A stretch of DNA of 64,000 bases from Aquabacterium soli (GTDB taxonomy: Bacteria; Pseudomonadota; Gammaproteobacteria; Burkholderiales; Burkholderiaceae_C), in NCBI RefSeq assembly GCF_003933735.1, contig NZ_RSED01000019.1, forward strand, positions 33,131 to 97,130, written 5' to 3'. Below are positions 37,233 to 49,099 of this stretch, in pieces. How positions within the stretch are numbered: the stretch's first letter is position 1; every line of letters begins with the position of its first letter. A program made the translations under genes and the position numbers. Below the pieces are notes generated by a model. That model saw only the letters and a list, made by a program, of their open reading frames with translations, searched no databases and was not told the DNA's origin.

Positions 37233-38627
37233 TCAACGGCCAGGAACGTCACCAGGGCCAGGCTGCGGCAGGGTCAGCAGTGCCTCCAGGCCACCGCCGT
37301 CCCGGTTGCGCAGGCTCAGTCGTCCGCCCAGGGCCTGCGCCAGCCTCTGCGCGATGGCCAGGCCCAGTCCACTGCCGCCCGTGTCCGCGTTCCGCGAGGC
37401 CTCCAGTCGGACAAAGGGCTCGGTGATCCGGGCCAGTTGGCCCACCGGCACACCCGGTCCGCGGTCCCGCACGACGATCTGCACCACTGCGGCCCCCTGG
37501 GTCGCCACGGCCTGCGCCGACAGCTCGGCCGCGCCAGCGAACTTCAGCGCGTTGTCCACCAGGTTGCCCACGATGCGCTGCAGGGCCAGCGGACGTGTGG
37601 TCAGCACCAGCGTGGACGGAGCCTGCAGCATCACCGGCCGCCCCGCATCGGCGTAGTCGCAGACCAGGCCGTCCAGCAGCGCGTGCAGGTCCACCCGACA
37701 GGCGGGCTCGGCGCTGGCGTGCACACTTCGTGCGTAGGCCAGCCCCTCCTCCACCAGCCGCTGCATGCCCAGCAGATCGGCCTGGAACTTCTCGCGCAGT
37801 GACTCATCGATCAAGGCCTCGGTGCGCAGGCGCAGCCGGGTGATCGGCGTCTGCAGATCGTGGGAGATGGCTGCCAGCAATTGCAGGCGCTCGGCCATGT
37901 GCTCCCTGATCCGGGTCTGCATGGACTGGAATGCGGCATGGGCGCGGCGCACCTCGGCCGGCCCTGTCGCGTCAAATGGCGGCAGCACATCGGCCTGCGG
38001 GTCGGCGCCCAAGCGGTCGGCGGCCTGCGCCAGTTGGACCAGGGGGCGCGTGGCCAGGCGCACCGCCCAGGCCACGCAGGCGCCCAGCACCAACAGTTGC
38101 GCCAGCAGCAAGGCAGCATTGGCCGCGCTCACCCCTCGCATGGGCGCGGCCAGGTGCACGGTCAGCGGCGTGCCGTCTGCCAGCCGCATCCGGATCACCG
38201 CACCCCGATCACCTTCGGGCACCAGGCCCTGGACGCGGCCGTCCCCCAGACGCTGGCGCAGTTCCAGCGCCAGCGCCTGGGCCATGGCCGTGGGCTCGGT
38301 GCCAGGGGGCACCACGGCGGCTTCGTCGCGCAGGGCCAAACGGTAGTTCGGCCGCGACAGGGGTTCCAGCCACGCAGCGCGCTCGGCCGCGGGCAGGCGA
38401 TCCAGCACGCCCACCGACGAGGCGAGATCGCGTGCCACATAGGCGTGCATCATCGTGTCGGCCAGCCCCTGGCGCTCGCGCATGATCGAGGCCAGCGACA
38501 GCGCATACGCCAGCACCAGCCCCCCGAGCAGGATCAGTGCGATGCGCCAGCCCAGCGTGCGGGGCCACCATCCGCGCCGTGCCTGGGCGCGGGCATCAGG
38601 CAGGTCTTCTTCAACGGCCGCGCTCAT
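37233..38627 (-). CDS. OmpR-type sensor histidine kinase
   Basis: A 464-residue inner-membrane kinase. Membrane helices are near residues 27-47 and 168-190, enclosing a periplasmic sensor of about 120 residues with no recognised ligand motif. HAMP is near 190-245. The HisKA domain contains His256 in ISHDLQTPITRLRLR. The HATPase domain has the N box (NLVDNALKFAG), DRGPGVP and GGSGLGLAIAQRL. It overlaps the regulator gene at 38624 by four bases (ATGA) and is its partner. Stimulus unknown. Confidence 0.92.
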   Translation of the reverse strand: MSAAVEEDLPDARAQARRGWWPRTLGWRIALILLGGLVLAYALSLASIMRERQGLADTMMHAYVARDLASSVGVLDRLPAAERAAWLEPLSRPNYRLALRDEAAVVPPGTEPTAMAQALALELRQRLGDGRVQGLVPEGDRGAVIRMRLADGTPLTVHLAAPMRGVSAANAALLLAQLLVLGACVAWAVRLATRPLVQLAQAADRLGADPQADVLPPFDATGPAEVRRAHAAFQSMQTRIREHMAERLQLLAAISHDLQTPITRLRLRTEALIDESLREKFQADLLGMQRLVEEGLAYARSVHASAEPACRVDLHALLDGLVCDYADAGRPVMLQAPSTLVLTTRPLALQRIVGNLVDNALKFAGAAELSAQAVATQGAAVVQIVVRDRGPGVPVGQLARITEPFVRLEASRNADTGGSGLGLAIAQRLAQALGGRLSLRNRDGGGLEALLTLPQPGPGDVPGR

Positions 38628-39364
38628 GCCGCACGCCCCCGGCCATCGACCTCGGCGCAGAACACATAGCCCTCACTGCGCACGGTCTTGATGTAGCGCG
38701 GCTCGCGTGACTCATCACGCAGACGGCGGCGCAGGCGGCTGATCAACAGGTCGACGGAGCGGTCCAATGGATCGGCATCTCGCCCCTGCGTCAGGTTGAG
38801 CAGTTGGTCGCGCGTGAGCACGCGCTGCGGATGATCGATCAGCACCATCAGCAGCCGGTACTCACCGCCCGTGAGCGGCACCACCGTGCCCTGGGCGTCC
38901 AGCAGGTGGCGCGCCGTGGTGTCCAGCCGCCAATCGCCGAAGGCCAGCTCCTTGGCACCCAGCGCCTGGCGCAGGTTGGGCGGCAGCATGCGCGTGCGGC
39001 GCAGCACAGCGCGGATGCGGGCCAGCAGCTCACGCGTGGCGAAGGGCTTGGCCAGGTAGTCGTCGGCGCCCATCTCCAGGCCCAGCACGCGGTCGGCCTC
39101 GTCGCCGCGCGCGGTGAGCATCAGCACGGGGATGTGGGCCTCGCCACGCGCACGCAGATCGCGGCACAGCGACAGGCCGTCCTCGCCGGGCAGCATCAGG
39201 TCCAGCACGACCAGGTCGATGCGGTGGTCGGCCAGCACCTGGCGCATCTCGCGGCCGTTCGCGGCAGTGCTCACGCGGTAGCCGCTGGATTCCAGGTAAT
39301 CGCGCAGCAGGCCCAGCAAAGACCGGTCATCGTCGACCAGCAGCAGGTGATCAGGAATGTCCAT
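38624..39364 (-). CDS. OmpR-family response regulator
   Basis: A 246-residue regulator. The receiver domain (1-120) has Asp55 as phosphoacceptor (VVLDLMLPGEDG) and a Lys in LAKPF. The C-terminal winged helix (about 150-240; LTGGEYRLLMVLIDHPQRVLTRDQL, given in two parts) recognises DNA. The ATG at 39364 (MDIPDHLLLVDDD) is the natural family start; a longer in-frame reading to 39463 is unlikely. It is first in the regulator-kinase operon and divergent from the DUF2147 gene across 191 bases, so it may control that gene. Confidence 0.92.
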   Translation of the reverse strand: MDIPDHLLLVDDDRSLLGLLRDYLESSGYRVSTAANGREMRQVLADHRIDLVVLDLMLPGEDGLSLCRDLRARGEAHIPVLMLTARGDEADRVLGLEMGADDYLAKPFATRELLARIRAVLRRTRMLPPNLRQALGAKELAFGDWRLDTTARHLLDAQGTVVPLTGGEYRLLMVLIDHPQRVLTRDQLLNLTQGRDADPLDRSVDLLISRLRRRLRDESREPRYIKTVRSEGYVFCAEVDGRGRAA

Positions 39365-39555
39365 GGACGCTACCTTAAGCGCTGCCGAAAGGTCTGCTAG
39401 GCCAATCACACGTGGCAAGCGAGGATTTTTGTATCGCAGTTTGTCTGTCGTGGCCGTGGACACACGGGCTTGCCGATCGAAGGCCGACGGGACAAACGCC
39501 CGATACGGGCCGGCTTTGCAATGGAGCCTTCTTCACCATCGACCAGGAGCACCCC

Positions 39556-40101
39556 ATGACCATCCACCTTGCCCCATCCCCACATTGGGCGCCGCCACGG
39601 CGCGAGGTGCTGCGCGTGTGTGCCGCACTCTGTGTCACGGTGCTGATCGGTGGCACGGCCATCGCCCAGGCCGTGCCACCGCCCAGCAGCCCGGCGGGCC
39701 GATGGATCACCGCCAGCGGCAATGTGGAGGTGGACGTGGCCCGCTGCGGCCCAGCCTGGTGCGGCACCATCACCCGCGTGCTGAGTCAGCAGTCCATGAG
39801 CCGACCAGGCGAGGTGATGACCCCTGCCGACACCCGCCCCGCCTTGGGCATGACCATCCTGAAAGACTTTCTGCCGGAAGACGAGGCAGCGGAGGGCAGC
39901 CCCGTGGCCCGATGGCAGGGGCACATCTACAACCGCGAAAACGGCAAGACCTACCGATGCCTGATGTCGCTGGACGCCACGGGTGGCCTGGTGCTGCGCC
40001 CCTTTGTGGGCCTGCCGATCTTCGGCAAGACACAAGTGTGGCGACGCCTTGATGCCACCAGCGCGGCCACGCCCGTCACCTCTCGGGAGGGGCAGCCATG
40101 A
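39556..40101 (+). CDS. exported DUF2147 protein
   Basis: A 181-residue protein with a signal peptide at residues 1-38 (VLRVCAALCVTVLIGGTAIAQA). The mature part carries the DUF2147 pattern: PAGRWITASGNVEVDVARCGPAWCGTI (in two parts), then VARWQGHIYNRENGKTYRCLMSL and FVGLPIFGKTQVW. Family function is unknown; it is a small periplasmic beta-barrel. CAGGAGC precedes the ATG. The last four bases overlap the start of the DipZ-like gene, so the two are translationally coupled. Two cysteines near 60-68 (ARCGPAWCG) may form a disulphide, which fits a thioredoxin-fold neighbour. Confidence 0.85.
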   Translation: MTIHLAPSPHWAPPRREVLRVCAALCVTVLIGGTAIAQAVPPPSSPAGRWITASGNVEVDVARCGPAWCGTITRVLSQQSMSRPGEVMTPADTRPALGMTILKDFLPEDEAAEGSPVARWQGHIYNRENGKTYRCLMSLDATGGLVLRPFVGLPIFGKTQVWRRLDATSAATPVTSREGQP

Positions 40102-41297
40102 GCCTCGACCTCGCACAAACCGCCCTGGCCGGTGGCGCGGGCTTCGCCACCGTGGCCAGCCCATGCGTGCTGCCGCTGCTGCCGGCCATCGTGGGCATTT
40201 CCACCCAGGGCGGTCGCCTGCGGCCGCTGGCCATCGTACTGGGCTTCGTGCTCAGCTTCGCGGGCGTGGCCTTGCTCTTCGGTGCCTCGGCCCAGGTGCT
40301 CGGCCTGTCGGCGCAGGCCCTGCGCGACGCGGCTGCCATCGCCCTGCTGATCACCGGCGTGCTGATGCTGTGGCCGCCACTGGCCGACCGCCTGATGGCC
40401 AGCTTGTCCCGTCCGTTGGGCTGGTTCACCGAGGGAGCTCAACGCCTGGGCGCACAAGATCGCGGAGGCCTGGGCGGCGGCGTGCTGCTGGGCGCTTCGC
40501 TGGGTGTGCTGTGGACACCCTGCGCAGGGCCGGTGCTGGCGTCGATCCTGGCCCTGGCTGCCGGGGCTGGCACACCCGCGCAATCCGCCCCTTTGCTGCT
40601 GGCCTATGCCGCTGGCGCAGGCCTGCCCATGCTGGCCCTGGCACATGGCGGGCGCTGGGCCACCACACGGCTGCGCCCGCTGGCGCGGCATGCCGGGCGA
40701 CTGAGGCAGGCATTCGGCACGATGGTCGTGGCCACGGCGGCAGCCATGCTGGCGCAGGTGGACACCCAGGCCGCCGCCTGGCTGGCCCGCACGGTGAGCT
40801 CTGCCGCCACGTCAGCGGGCGAGGCCCTGGTGCCTGCGGCCCAAGCTGCCCCGGTGGACGTGGGCGAACACGCGCCCGAATTCACCGGCCTGGGCCCCTG
40901 GATCAACAGCCCACCACTGAGCCTGGCCCAACTGAAAGGCAAGGTGGTGCTGGTGGATTTCTGGACCTACGCCTGCGTCAACTGCATCCGCACCCTGCCG
41001 CACCTGCAGCAGTTGCACGAGCGCTACGCCAGGCAGGGCCTGGTGATCGTGGGAGTGCATTCACCGGAGTTTGCGTTCGAGCGCGACACCGACAACGTGC
41101 GCGCCGCCATCAAGCGCCACGGCCTGACCTACGCCGTGGCGCAGGACAACGGCTTCGCCACCTGGACCGCGTGGCGCAACCTCTACTGGCCCGCCCAGTA
41201 CCTGGTAGGACCTGACGGGCGCGTGGTGATGCGGCACTTTGGCGAAGGCGGCGAGGCCGCGCTGGATGCTGCGATCCAGCGGTTGCTGGCACGTTGA
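40098..41297 (+). CDS. DipZ-like CcdA/thioredoxin fusion
   Basis: A 399-residue membrane protein. Residues 1-225 form a CcdA-type membrane domain of about six helices with two conserved cysteines, Cys23 (SPCVLPLLPA) and Cys142 (TPCAGPVLAS). Residues 255-399 form a periplasmic thioredoxin domain with the redox motif Cys293-Val-Asn-Cys296 in WTYACVNCIRTLPHL. This is the architecture of DipZ/CcdA-thioredoxin fusions, which carry reducing power across the inner membrane. It shares a four-base overlap with the DUF2147 gene and could keep that protein's cysteines reduced. Confidence 0.92.
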   Translation: MSLDLAQTALAGGAGFATVASPCVLPLLPAIVGISTQGGRLRPLAIVLGFVLSFAGVALLFGASAQVLGLSAQALRDAAAIALLITGVLMLWPPLADRLMASLSRPLGWFTEGAQRLGAQDRGGLGGGVLLGASLGVLWTPCAGPVLASILALAAGAGTPAQSAPLLLAYAAGAGLPMLALAHGGRWATTRLRPLARHAGRLRQAFGTMVVATAAAMLAQVDTQAAAWLARTVSSAATSAGEALVPAAQAAPVDVGEHAPEFTGLGPWINSPPLSLAQLKGKVVLVDFWTYACVNCIRTLPHLQQLHERYARQGLVIVGVHSPEFAFERDTDNVRAAIKRHGLTYAVAQDNGFATWTAWRNLYWPAQYLVGPDGRVVMRHFGEGGEAALDAAIQRLLAR

Positions 41298-41315
41298 TAC
41301 CAGCTCATGGCCTCG

Positions 41316-41582
41316 TCAGCAGCACTTCCCGGCGCCGCCACCGTAACGAGCCTCCAGCCGCTCCCGGAAGAAGGCCTCGTAGCTCATGGGCTCCTTGTCG
41401 GGGTGCGTGCGCTCCATGTGGTTGAGGTAGGTGTCGTAATCGGGCATGCCCACCATCAGGCGCAGGCTCTGGCCCAGGTAACGCCCCGCCTGCCCGAGCG
41501 AACCCATCCAGCGTTTTGCGCCGGTGGGTTCGCCCGGGTCGGCCGGCTTGGTCTGCCGGCCGTGCGAGAAACCTTCGCTCAT
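41316..41582 (-). CDS. YbdD/YjiX family protein, CstA partner
   Basis: An 88-residue small basic protein of the YbdD/YjiX (DUF466) family. The pattern [24 protein letters not shown] (in two parts) and [16 protein letters not shown] is typical. It is 15 bases downstream of the CstA gene on the same strand, the usual partner arrangement. The ATG at 41582 is used. A longer in-frame reading overlaps CstA and is unlikely. The C-terminus ends in GKCC. Confidence 0.9.
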   Translation of the reverse strand: MSEGFSHGRQTKPADPGEPTGAKRWMGSLGQAGRYLGQSLRLMVGMPDYDTYLNHMERTHPDKEPMSYEAFFRERLEARYGGGAGKCC

Positions 41583-41596
41583 GAAACGCTCCGGCC

Positions 41597-43684
41597 TCAG
41601 CCTGCGGCGCCGGAAGCCTGCAAGGCCTCGGCCGGCAGCCGCTGGTAAGGCGTCTCGCTGGAGGTGGCCTTGCTCTGGTTGCGCGCCTGCAGGCATGCCT
41701 TCACGCTGTAGATCAGCACCGTCAGCACCACGAACAGGAAGAGCATGCACAGGCCGGCATTCAAGCGGTTGTTGAAGATGATCTGCGACATGGCTTCAGG
41801 CGTCTTGGCCGGGGCCAGCAGCAGCCCTTCGGACAAGGCACGTGCATAGCGATCAGCACTGGCCAGGAAGCCCACCTTCACATCCGACGAGAACACCTTG
41901 AGCCAGCCTGCCGTCAGTGTGCAGGCCAACAGCCAGATGGTCGGCACGATGGCCACCCAGGCGTAGCGCTCGCGCTTCATCTTGAACAGCACCACGGTGC
42001 CCAGCATCAGCGCCACGGCGGCCAGCATCTGGTTGGCGATGCCGAACAGCGGCCACAGGGTGTTGATGCCACCCAGCGGATCGACCACGCCCTGGTACAG
42101 GAAATAGCCCCAGGTCGCCACGCACAGGCCGGTGGCCAGCAGGTTGGCCGGCAGGCTCTCGGTGCGCTTGAGCGCCGGCACGAAGGTGCCCATCAAGTCC
42201 TGCAGCATGAAGCGGCCCGCCCGGGTGCCCGCATCCACCGCTGTCAGGATGAACAGCGCCTCGAACAGGATGGCGAAGTGATACCAGAAGGCCATCATGC
42301 CGTCGCCGCTGATCACCTGGTGCAGGATCTGCGCCATGCCCACGGCCAGGGTGGGCGCGCCACCGGCACGGGCCAGGATGGTGTTCTCACCCACGTCCTT
42401 GGCGGTCTGGATCAGCACATCTGGCGTGATCACGAAGCCCCAGGTCGACAGCGTGGCGGCCACGGCCTCGGGCGTGGTGCCCACCAGTGCCGGAGGGCTG
42501 TTCATCGCGAAGTAGATGCCCGGGTTGATCACCGAGGCAGCCACCAGCGCCATCACGGCCACGAAGGATTCGGCCAGCATGCCGCCGTAGCCGATGAAAC
42601 GGGCGTGGGTCTCGTTCTCGAGCATCTTGGGCGTGGTGCCCGACGAGATCAGCGCATGGAAGCCCGACACCGCGCCACAGGCGATGGTGATGAACAGGAA
42701 GGGGAACAGGCTGCCCGACCACACCGGGCCATTGCCCTGCGCGAACTGCGTGACGGCAGGCATCTTCAGTTCGGGTGCCACGATGAGGATGCCGATGGCC
42801 AGGGCGATGATGGTGCCGATCTTGAGAAAGGTAGACAGGTAATCGCGCGGGGCCAGCAGCAGCCACACGGGCAGCGTCGCGGCGATGAAGCCATAGGCGA
42901 TCAGCATCCAGGTCAGGGCCTTGCCGTCGAAAGTGAAGGCGGCGTTCCAGACCGGGTTGTCATGCACCCACTGGCCACCCACGATGGCCAGCATCAGCAG
43001 CACGAAGCCGATGATGGAGACCTCGCCGATGCGGCCGGGCCGCAGGTAGCGCACATACACGCCCATGAACAAGGCCACGGGAATCGTGGCCCCCACGGTG
43101 AAGGTGCCCCACGGCGAGTGCGCCAGCGCCTTCACCACGATCAGGGCCAGCACCGCGAGGATGATGATCATGATCATGAAGGCGCCGAACAGGGCCACGA
43201 TGCCTGGGAAGGTGCCCATCTCCTGCTTGACCAGGTCGCCCAGCGAGCGGCCATCACGGCGGCTGGAGATGAACAGCACGATGAAATCCTGCACCGCGCC
43301 GGCGAACACCACGCCGGCCAGCAGCCACAGCAGCCCCGGCAGGTAGCCCATCTGCGCCGCCAGCACCGGCCCCACCAGGGGCCCCGCCCCCGCGATGGCC
43401 GCGAAGTGGTGGCCGTACAGCACGTACTTGTTGGTGGGCACGTAGTCGAGCCCGTCGTTGTGCGTCCAGGCCGGCGTACGGCGTGTGGCGTCCAGCTGCA
43501 GCACGCGCGTGGCGATGAACAGGCTGTAGTAGCGGTAGGCGATCAGGTAGACGCACAAGGCGGCCACCACCACCCACAGGGCGCTGATCGTCTCACCGCG
43601 GCCCAGTGCCACGGTAGACAGGGCAAACGCACCCAGGATGGATATCAGCAGCCACACTCCGTGGCGCTTCAGTGTTGCAGTCAT
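41597..43684 (-). CDS. cstA: CstA family carbon-starvation / pyruvate transporter
   Basis: A 695-residue inner-membrane transporter of the CstA/BtsT family, which imports pyruvate or peptides in E. coli. The sequence has many membrane helices and family segments [21 protein letters not shown] ([15 protein letters not shown]), [22 protein letters not shown] and [20 protein letters not shown]. The ATG at 43684 follows GAGGAGACGAGG; an in-frame ATG about 10 residues upstream is possible. Downstream is the YbdD-type partner at 41582. The Cache-kinase/NarL pair starts 171 bases upstream on the same strand and may control this gene. Confidence 0.95.
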   Translation of the reverse strand: MTATLKRHGVWLLISILGAFALSTVALGRGETISALWVVVAALCVYLIAYRYYSLFIATRVLQLDATRRTPAWTHNDGLDYVPTNKYVLYGHHFAAIAGAGPLVGPVLAAQMGYLPGLLWLLAGVVFAGAVQDFIVLFISSRRDGRSLGDLVKQEMGTFPGIVALFGAFMIMIIILAVLALIVVKALAHSPWGTFTVGATIPVALFMGVYVRYLRPGRIGEVSIIGFVLLMLAIVGGQWVHDNPVWNAAFTFDGKALTWMLIAYGFIAATLPVWLLLAPRDYLSTFLKIGTIIALAIGILIVAPELKMPAVTQFAQGNGPVWSGSLFPFLFITIACGAVSGFHALISSGTTPKMLENETHARFIGYGGMLAESFVAVMALVAASVINPGIYFAMNSPPALVGTTPEAVAATLSTWGFVITPDVLIQTAKDVGENTILARAGGAPTLAVGMAQILHQVISGDGMMAFWYHFAILFEALFILTAVDAGTRAGRFMLQDLMGTFVPALKRTESLPANLLATGLCVATWGYFLYQGVVDPLGGINTLWPLFGIANQMLAAVALMLGTVVLFKMKRERYAWVAIVPTIWLLACTLTAGWLKVFSSDVKVGFLASADRYARALSEGLLLAPAKTPEAMSQIIFNNRLNAGLCMLFLFVVLTVLIYSVKACLQARNQSKATSSETPYQRLPAEALQASGAAG

Positions 43685-43855
43685 GGTCCTCGTCTCCTCT
43701 TGTGGGTGGGCCATGCAGGACGCACCGCTGGCCAGGGCTGCGGCAGTCTCGCCCAAGCACCCTCACGGCGCATCCGTCGTGCTGCGCAGGCTCTGCGCGT
43801 GGGAGCACGTACTCGATAACCCTTACAAGGGGGATCCCGTAGGCCCAGCAAGGCC

Positions 43856-44494
43856 TCAGTCGCGGGTGTGTTCCACCGCGTACTTGATCAGCTCGGCCTG
43901 CCCTTCGATGCCCAGCTTGCGCTTGATGCTCTGACGGTGGGTCTCGACCGTGCGCACGCTCACATCCAGATCACGGGCGATCTGCTTGCTGCTGTGGCCC
44001 TGCCCCAGGGCCTTGAGGATTTCGGCCTCGCGCGGGGTGAGCACGGGCTTGGGTTCGGGCCGGCTGAAGAGGCGCCCCGACACCGCCGGGCTCAGGTAGG
44101 TGCCGCCTGCGGCCACCGTGTCGATGGCGCTGACGATGTCACTGGCCGGCGCGTCCTTGAGCACATAGCCCCGCGCCCCGGCCTGCAGCGCGCGGTGCAC
44201 GTATTCAGGGTTGTCGTACATGCTGAGCATCAGCACACGCAAGCCCGGGTACTGGGCCAGCAAGGATGCTGTCAGGTCGATGCCGTTGGTGTCCTTCATG
44301 CCCACGTCCATCAGCACCAGGTTGGGCGCCGTCTCTGGCGTGGCGGCCGCCATCCAGGCCCAGGCCTCTTCGGCGCTGCCTGCTTCGCCCACAGAGGCGA
44401 TGGCCGGCAGCATGCCCAGTCGCAGCCGCAGGCCATCGCGTACCAGGGGATGGTCGTCCACGATCAGCAGGCGGATCGTCGCGGCAGGGGTCAT
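43856..44494 (-). CDS. NarL/FixJ-family response regulator
   Basis: A 212-residue regulator. The receiver has Asp63 (LVLMDVGMKDTNG) and the C-terminal LuxR helix-turn-helix is LTPREAEILKALGQGHSSKQ... with SVRTVETHRQSIKRKLG. It overlaps the kinase gene at 44491 by four bases, so kinase and regulator are translated together. The next gene in the same direction is cstA after 171 bases, which is the best guess for its target. Confidence 0.92.
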   Translation of the reverse strand: MTPAATIRLLIVDDHPLVRDGLRLRLGMLPAIASVGEAGSAEEAWAWMAAATPETAPNLVLMDVGMKDTNGIDLTASLLAQYPGLRVLMLSMYDNPEYVHRALQAGARGYVLKDAPASDIVSAIDTVAAGGTYLSPAVSGRLFSRPEPKPVLTPREAEILKALGQGHSSKQIARDLDVSVRTVETHRQSIKRKLGIEGQAELIKYAVEHTRD

Positions 44495-45939
44495 GTCAGG
44501 TGTCCAGACGGTGGGCTTGGGATGGAGCGCAAGGCCTTGCGCGGCACCGTGGCCATCACCAGGGTGCCATGCACGGCATCTTCGAAGCCTGGCTGCATGG
44601 GGCCTACCCGTTGATCGGCATGCACCTCCAGCCGTCCACCGATCGCAGCCAGCCGCTCGCGCATGTTGCGCAGGCCGATGCCCGCCGTGGGGTGGGCGCT
44701 CACGGCATCCACATTGAATCCGCGGCCATTGTCGTTGATGCGCAGTTCGATGTGCCCGGGCTCGAACGCCAGGCTCAGGTCCACCTCGGTGGCCTGGGCG
44801 TGCTTGGCCACGTTGGTCAGCGCCTCTTGCGCCACGCGGAACAGCACGGTCTTGACTTCATCGGGCAGCTCGATCTCGGCGCCTTCCGTGTGCGCATCGA
44901 TGCGCAGCTTGGCGTGCTGACCGAACTCCGAGGCCAGGTGCGCCAGTGCGGCGGGCAGGCCGAGGGTGTCCAGCAAGGTCGGCCGCAGGCTGTGGGACAG
45001 GTGGCGCACCTCGTGCAGGGCATCGTTCAGGCGCTTGAGCGCCTGTGCCAGGGTGCCGGGCGGTGTCTGGCCCCGGCTTTCCAGCTCGACCACCGCTGAT
45101 TCGATCAGCAGCTTGCCGGCCACCAGGGTCTGGCTGGTGCCGTCGTGCAGCTCGCGCGCCAGGTGGGCCCGCTCTTCTTCCTGTGAGCGCACCACCTGCC
45201 GGGCCATCAAGCGCAGCTTGGCATCGGCCTGGCGGTGCTCGCGCAGGTTCAGCATCAGCCCGATGATGCTGATGCCCACCGTGCCGCCCGCCGCCAGGGC
45301 CATCAGCCAGCCCAGCGTGGTGCGGATGCTGTTGTTCATCTCCGTGTCCAGCTCGGTCAGCGTGGCCTGGATGTCGTCGAGGTACAGGCCCGTGCCCACC
45401 ATCCAGCCCCAGGGCGGCAACAGCTCCACGTAGCCCAGCTTGGGCGCCATCTGTCCGCTCGAGGGCTTGCGCCACAGGTAATCCACATAGCCGCCACCGG
45501 CCCTGGCCTCGGCCAGCAACAGCCGGATGGTGTAGCGCCCTTGCGTGTCGGTCAGGTTCCAGAGGTTGCGGCCGATCAGCTCTGGCTGGCGTGAATGCAT
45601 CAGCACCGTGCCTTGCTGGTCGTACACGAAGAAGTAACCATCGTGGCCGTAGTTCAGCGTCTCCAGCAAGTGCAGGGCCCGGCGCTTGAGCTCGGCCTCG
45701 GCCTCTGGTGTGCGCTGGGCTGGCGGCAGTGAGGTGGCCAGCGGCTGCAGATTGCCCACGGCCAGGTCCACATAGTTGCGCAGCTCGATGCGGCGCGACT
45801 TCATGTAGGCCTCTCGCACCAGCGTCTGCGTCTGGCGGGCCAGCGTGCGTTGCTGATCGAGCACCGACACGCCGATGGCCAGCAGGCTCAGCAGCAGCGG
45901 AAGCACGGCCAGCAGAACGATCTTGGCCTTGAGTTGCAT
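44491..45939 (-). CDS. Cache-domain histidine kinase (HisKA_3)
   Basis: A 482-residue sensor kinase with an N-terminal membrane helix (1-28), a single Cache ligand domain at about 30-205 (GYFFVYDQQGTVLMHSRQPE), a second membrane helix near 208-230 and a HisKA_3 phosphoacceptor at His265 (EERAHLARELHDGTSQTL). The HATPase end (NVAKHAQATEVDLSL; DNGRGFN; GIGLRNMRERLAAIGG) is of NarX type. It partners the regulator at 43856. Its Cache domain suggests an extracellular small-molecule ligand, possibly a carboxylate. Confidence 0.92.
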   Translation of the reverse strand: MQLKAKIVLLAVLPLLLSLLAIGVSVLDQQRTLARQTQTLVREAYMKSRRIELRNYVDLAVGNLQPLATSLPPAQRTPEAEAELKRRALHLLETLNYGHDGYFFVYDQQGTVLMHSRQPELIGRNLWNLTDTQGRYTIRLLLAEARAGGGYVDYLWRKPSSGQMAPKLGYVELLPPWGWMVGTGLYLDDIQATLTELDTEMNNSIRTTLGWLMALAAGGTVGISIIGLMLNLREHRQADAKLRLMARQVVRSQEEERAHLARELHDGTSQTLVAGKLLIESAVVELESRGQTPPGTLAQALKRLNDALHEVRHLSHSLRPTLLDTLGLPAALAHLASEFGQHAKLRIDAHTEGAEIELPDEVKTVLFRVAQEALTNVAKHAQATEVDLSLAFEPGHIELRINDNGRGFNVDAVSAHPTAGIGLRNMRERLAAIGGRLEVHADQRVGPMQPGFEDAVHGTLVMATVPRKALRSIPSPPSGHLT

Positions 45940-46053
45940 AAGGTGAAAGGAAGAGTCCTGGGGCGCGCGGGTCGGACGATGCTACCCCAGCGTCGTGCAG
46001 ACCCGACAGCGGCACGGCCAGACGGGCGACAAGAACACCCTCCTTTCGGCCCC

Positions 46054-46068
46054 CTATCCGTTCCATAG
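46054..46068 (+). promoter_or_regulatory. candidate OxyR core site upstream of katG
   Basis: CTAT-N7-ATAG is an exact match to the central half of the OxyR motif (ATAG-N7-CTAT-N7-ATAG-N7-CTAT) and stands 74 bases before the katG ATG. The outer quarter sites are degenerate. An OxyR gene is not in the window. Confidence 0.6.
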
Positions 46069-46105
46069 AAATTCTTGGGTTGCCCCTGCCAAGGCCAACT
46101 TTTAG

Positions 46106-48346
<2,241 letters not shown>

Positions 48347-48407
48347 TCAGCGCCCGAGGGCGGTTGATGTCTAATGGGGCCGGTCTTGTACCGGCACTCA
48401 CTCAGGC

Positions 48408-48989
48408 ATGAACCGCCTTTTCTTGTTTCTGCTGTTGATACTGCCTTGCCACTGGGCATGGGCTCACGAAGCACGTACCGACGCATTGTTCGAGCAATGG
48501 CGCACCGGCCGCGAGGCACAGGTTCAGGCTTTCGAGGCGTTCTTGCGTGGTGAGCAGTTGAGTGACGTGATCCCGCTGGCGCACCTGCTGCGCACGGCCA
48601 GTGATTGGCAGCGTTGCCGTGCCGATCCTTTCGAAGTGCCACCGCCATCGAACTGGCCTGACGTGGCCTCTACCTTGCGTCTGGTGGCAGAGCTCAAGCG
48701 GCGTCAACTGTTGCCGCCGTTCGAAGTGCATTCGGCTTACCGAAACCCGGCACTGAATGAATGCGCACACGGTGCAGAGCAAAGCGCCCACAAAACGCAT
48801 TTCGCGCTGGACATCGTCACTGCAGGCGATCAATCAGCATGGCTGGCGAGTCTGTGCCAGTTCTGGCGCAACGAAGGCCAGCGCTGGCACATGGGCCTCA
48901 GCCGGTATTCATCCGGTCGCATCCACATCGACACCAAGCGCTATCGCACTTGGGGAAACATCGGCAAGGCGCCTTTGTGCGCGCAGTAG
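48408..48989 (+). CDS. exported M15-family peptidase
   Basis: A 193-residue protein. Residues 1-19 are a signal peptide (MNRLFLFLLLILPCHWAWA). The metallopeptidase signature is HKTHFALD (His128, His131, Asp135) followed by a final His in RIHIDT (His173, Asp175), the HxxGxAxD...HxD layout of D-Ala-D-Ala carboxypeptidase/endolysin peptidases. SAYRNPALNE is also typical. It may trim cell-wall peptides in the periplasm. It lies alone 61 bases after katG. The catalytic Gly of HxxGxAxD is replaced by His here. Confidence 0.8.
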   Translation: MNRLFLFLLLILPCHWAWAHEARTDALFEQWRTGREAQVQAFEAFLRGEQLSDVIPLAHLLRTASDWQRCRADPFEVPPPSNWPDVASTLRLVAELKRRQLLPPFEVHSAYRNPALNECAHGAEQSAHKTHFALDIVTAGDQSAWLASLCQFWRNEGQRWHMGLSRYSSGRIHIDTKRYRTWGNIGKAPLCAQ

Positions 48990-49099
48990 CCAAACCACCT
49001 TTGCGCCCCCCGGTGCTGACAGCCCTGCTCCCGCTTTCTACCAGGGAGGTATGGCGTTTGCCACAGGCGTTGAATCCACTTGCAGAACAGGAGCACGCC

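Noticed and set aside
42278..43819. Plus-strand frame opposite cstA
   Set aside because: Shadow of a certain membrane-transporter gene; repeated His/Gln/Arg runs only.
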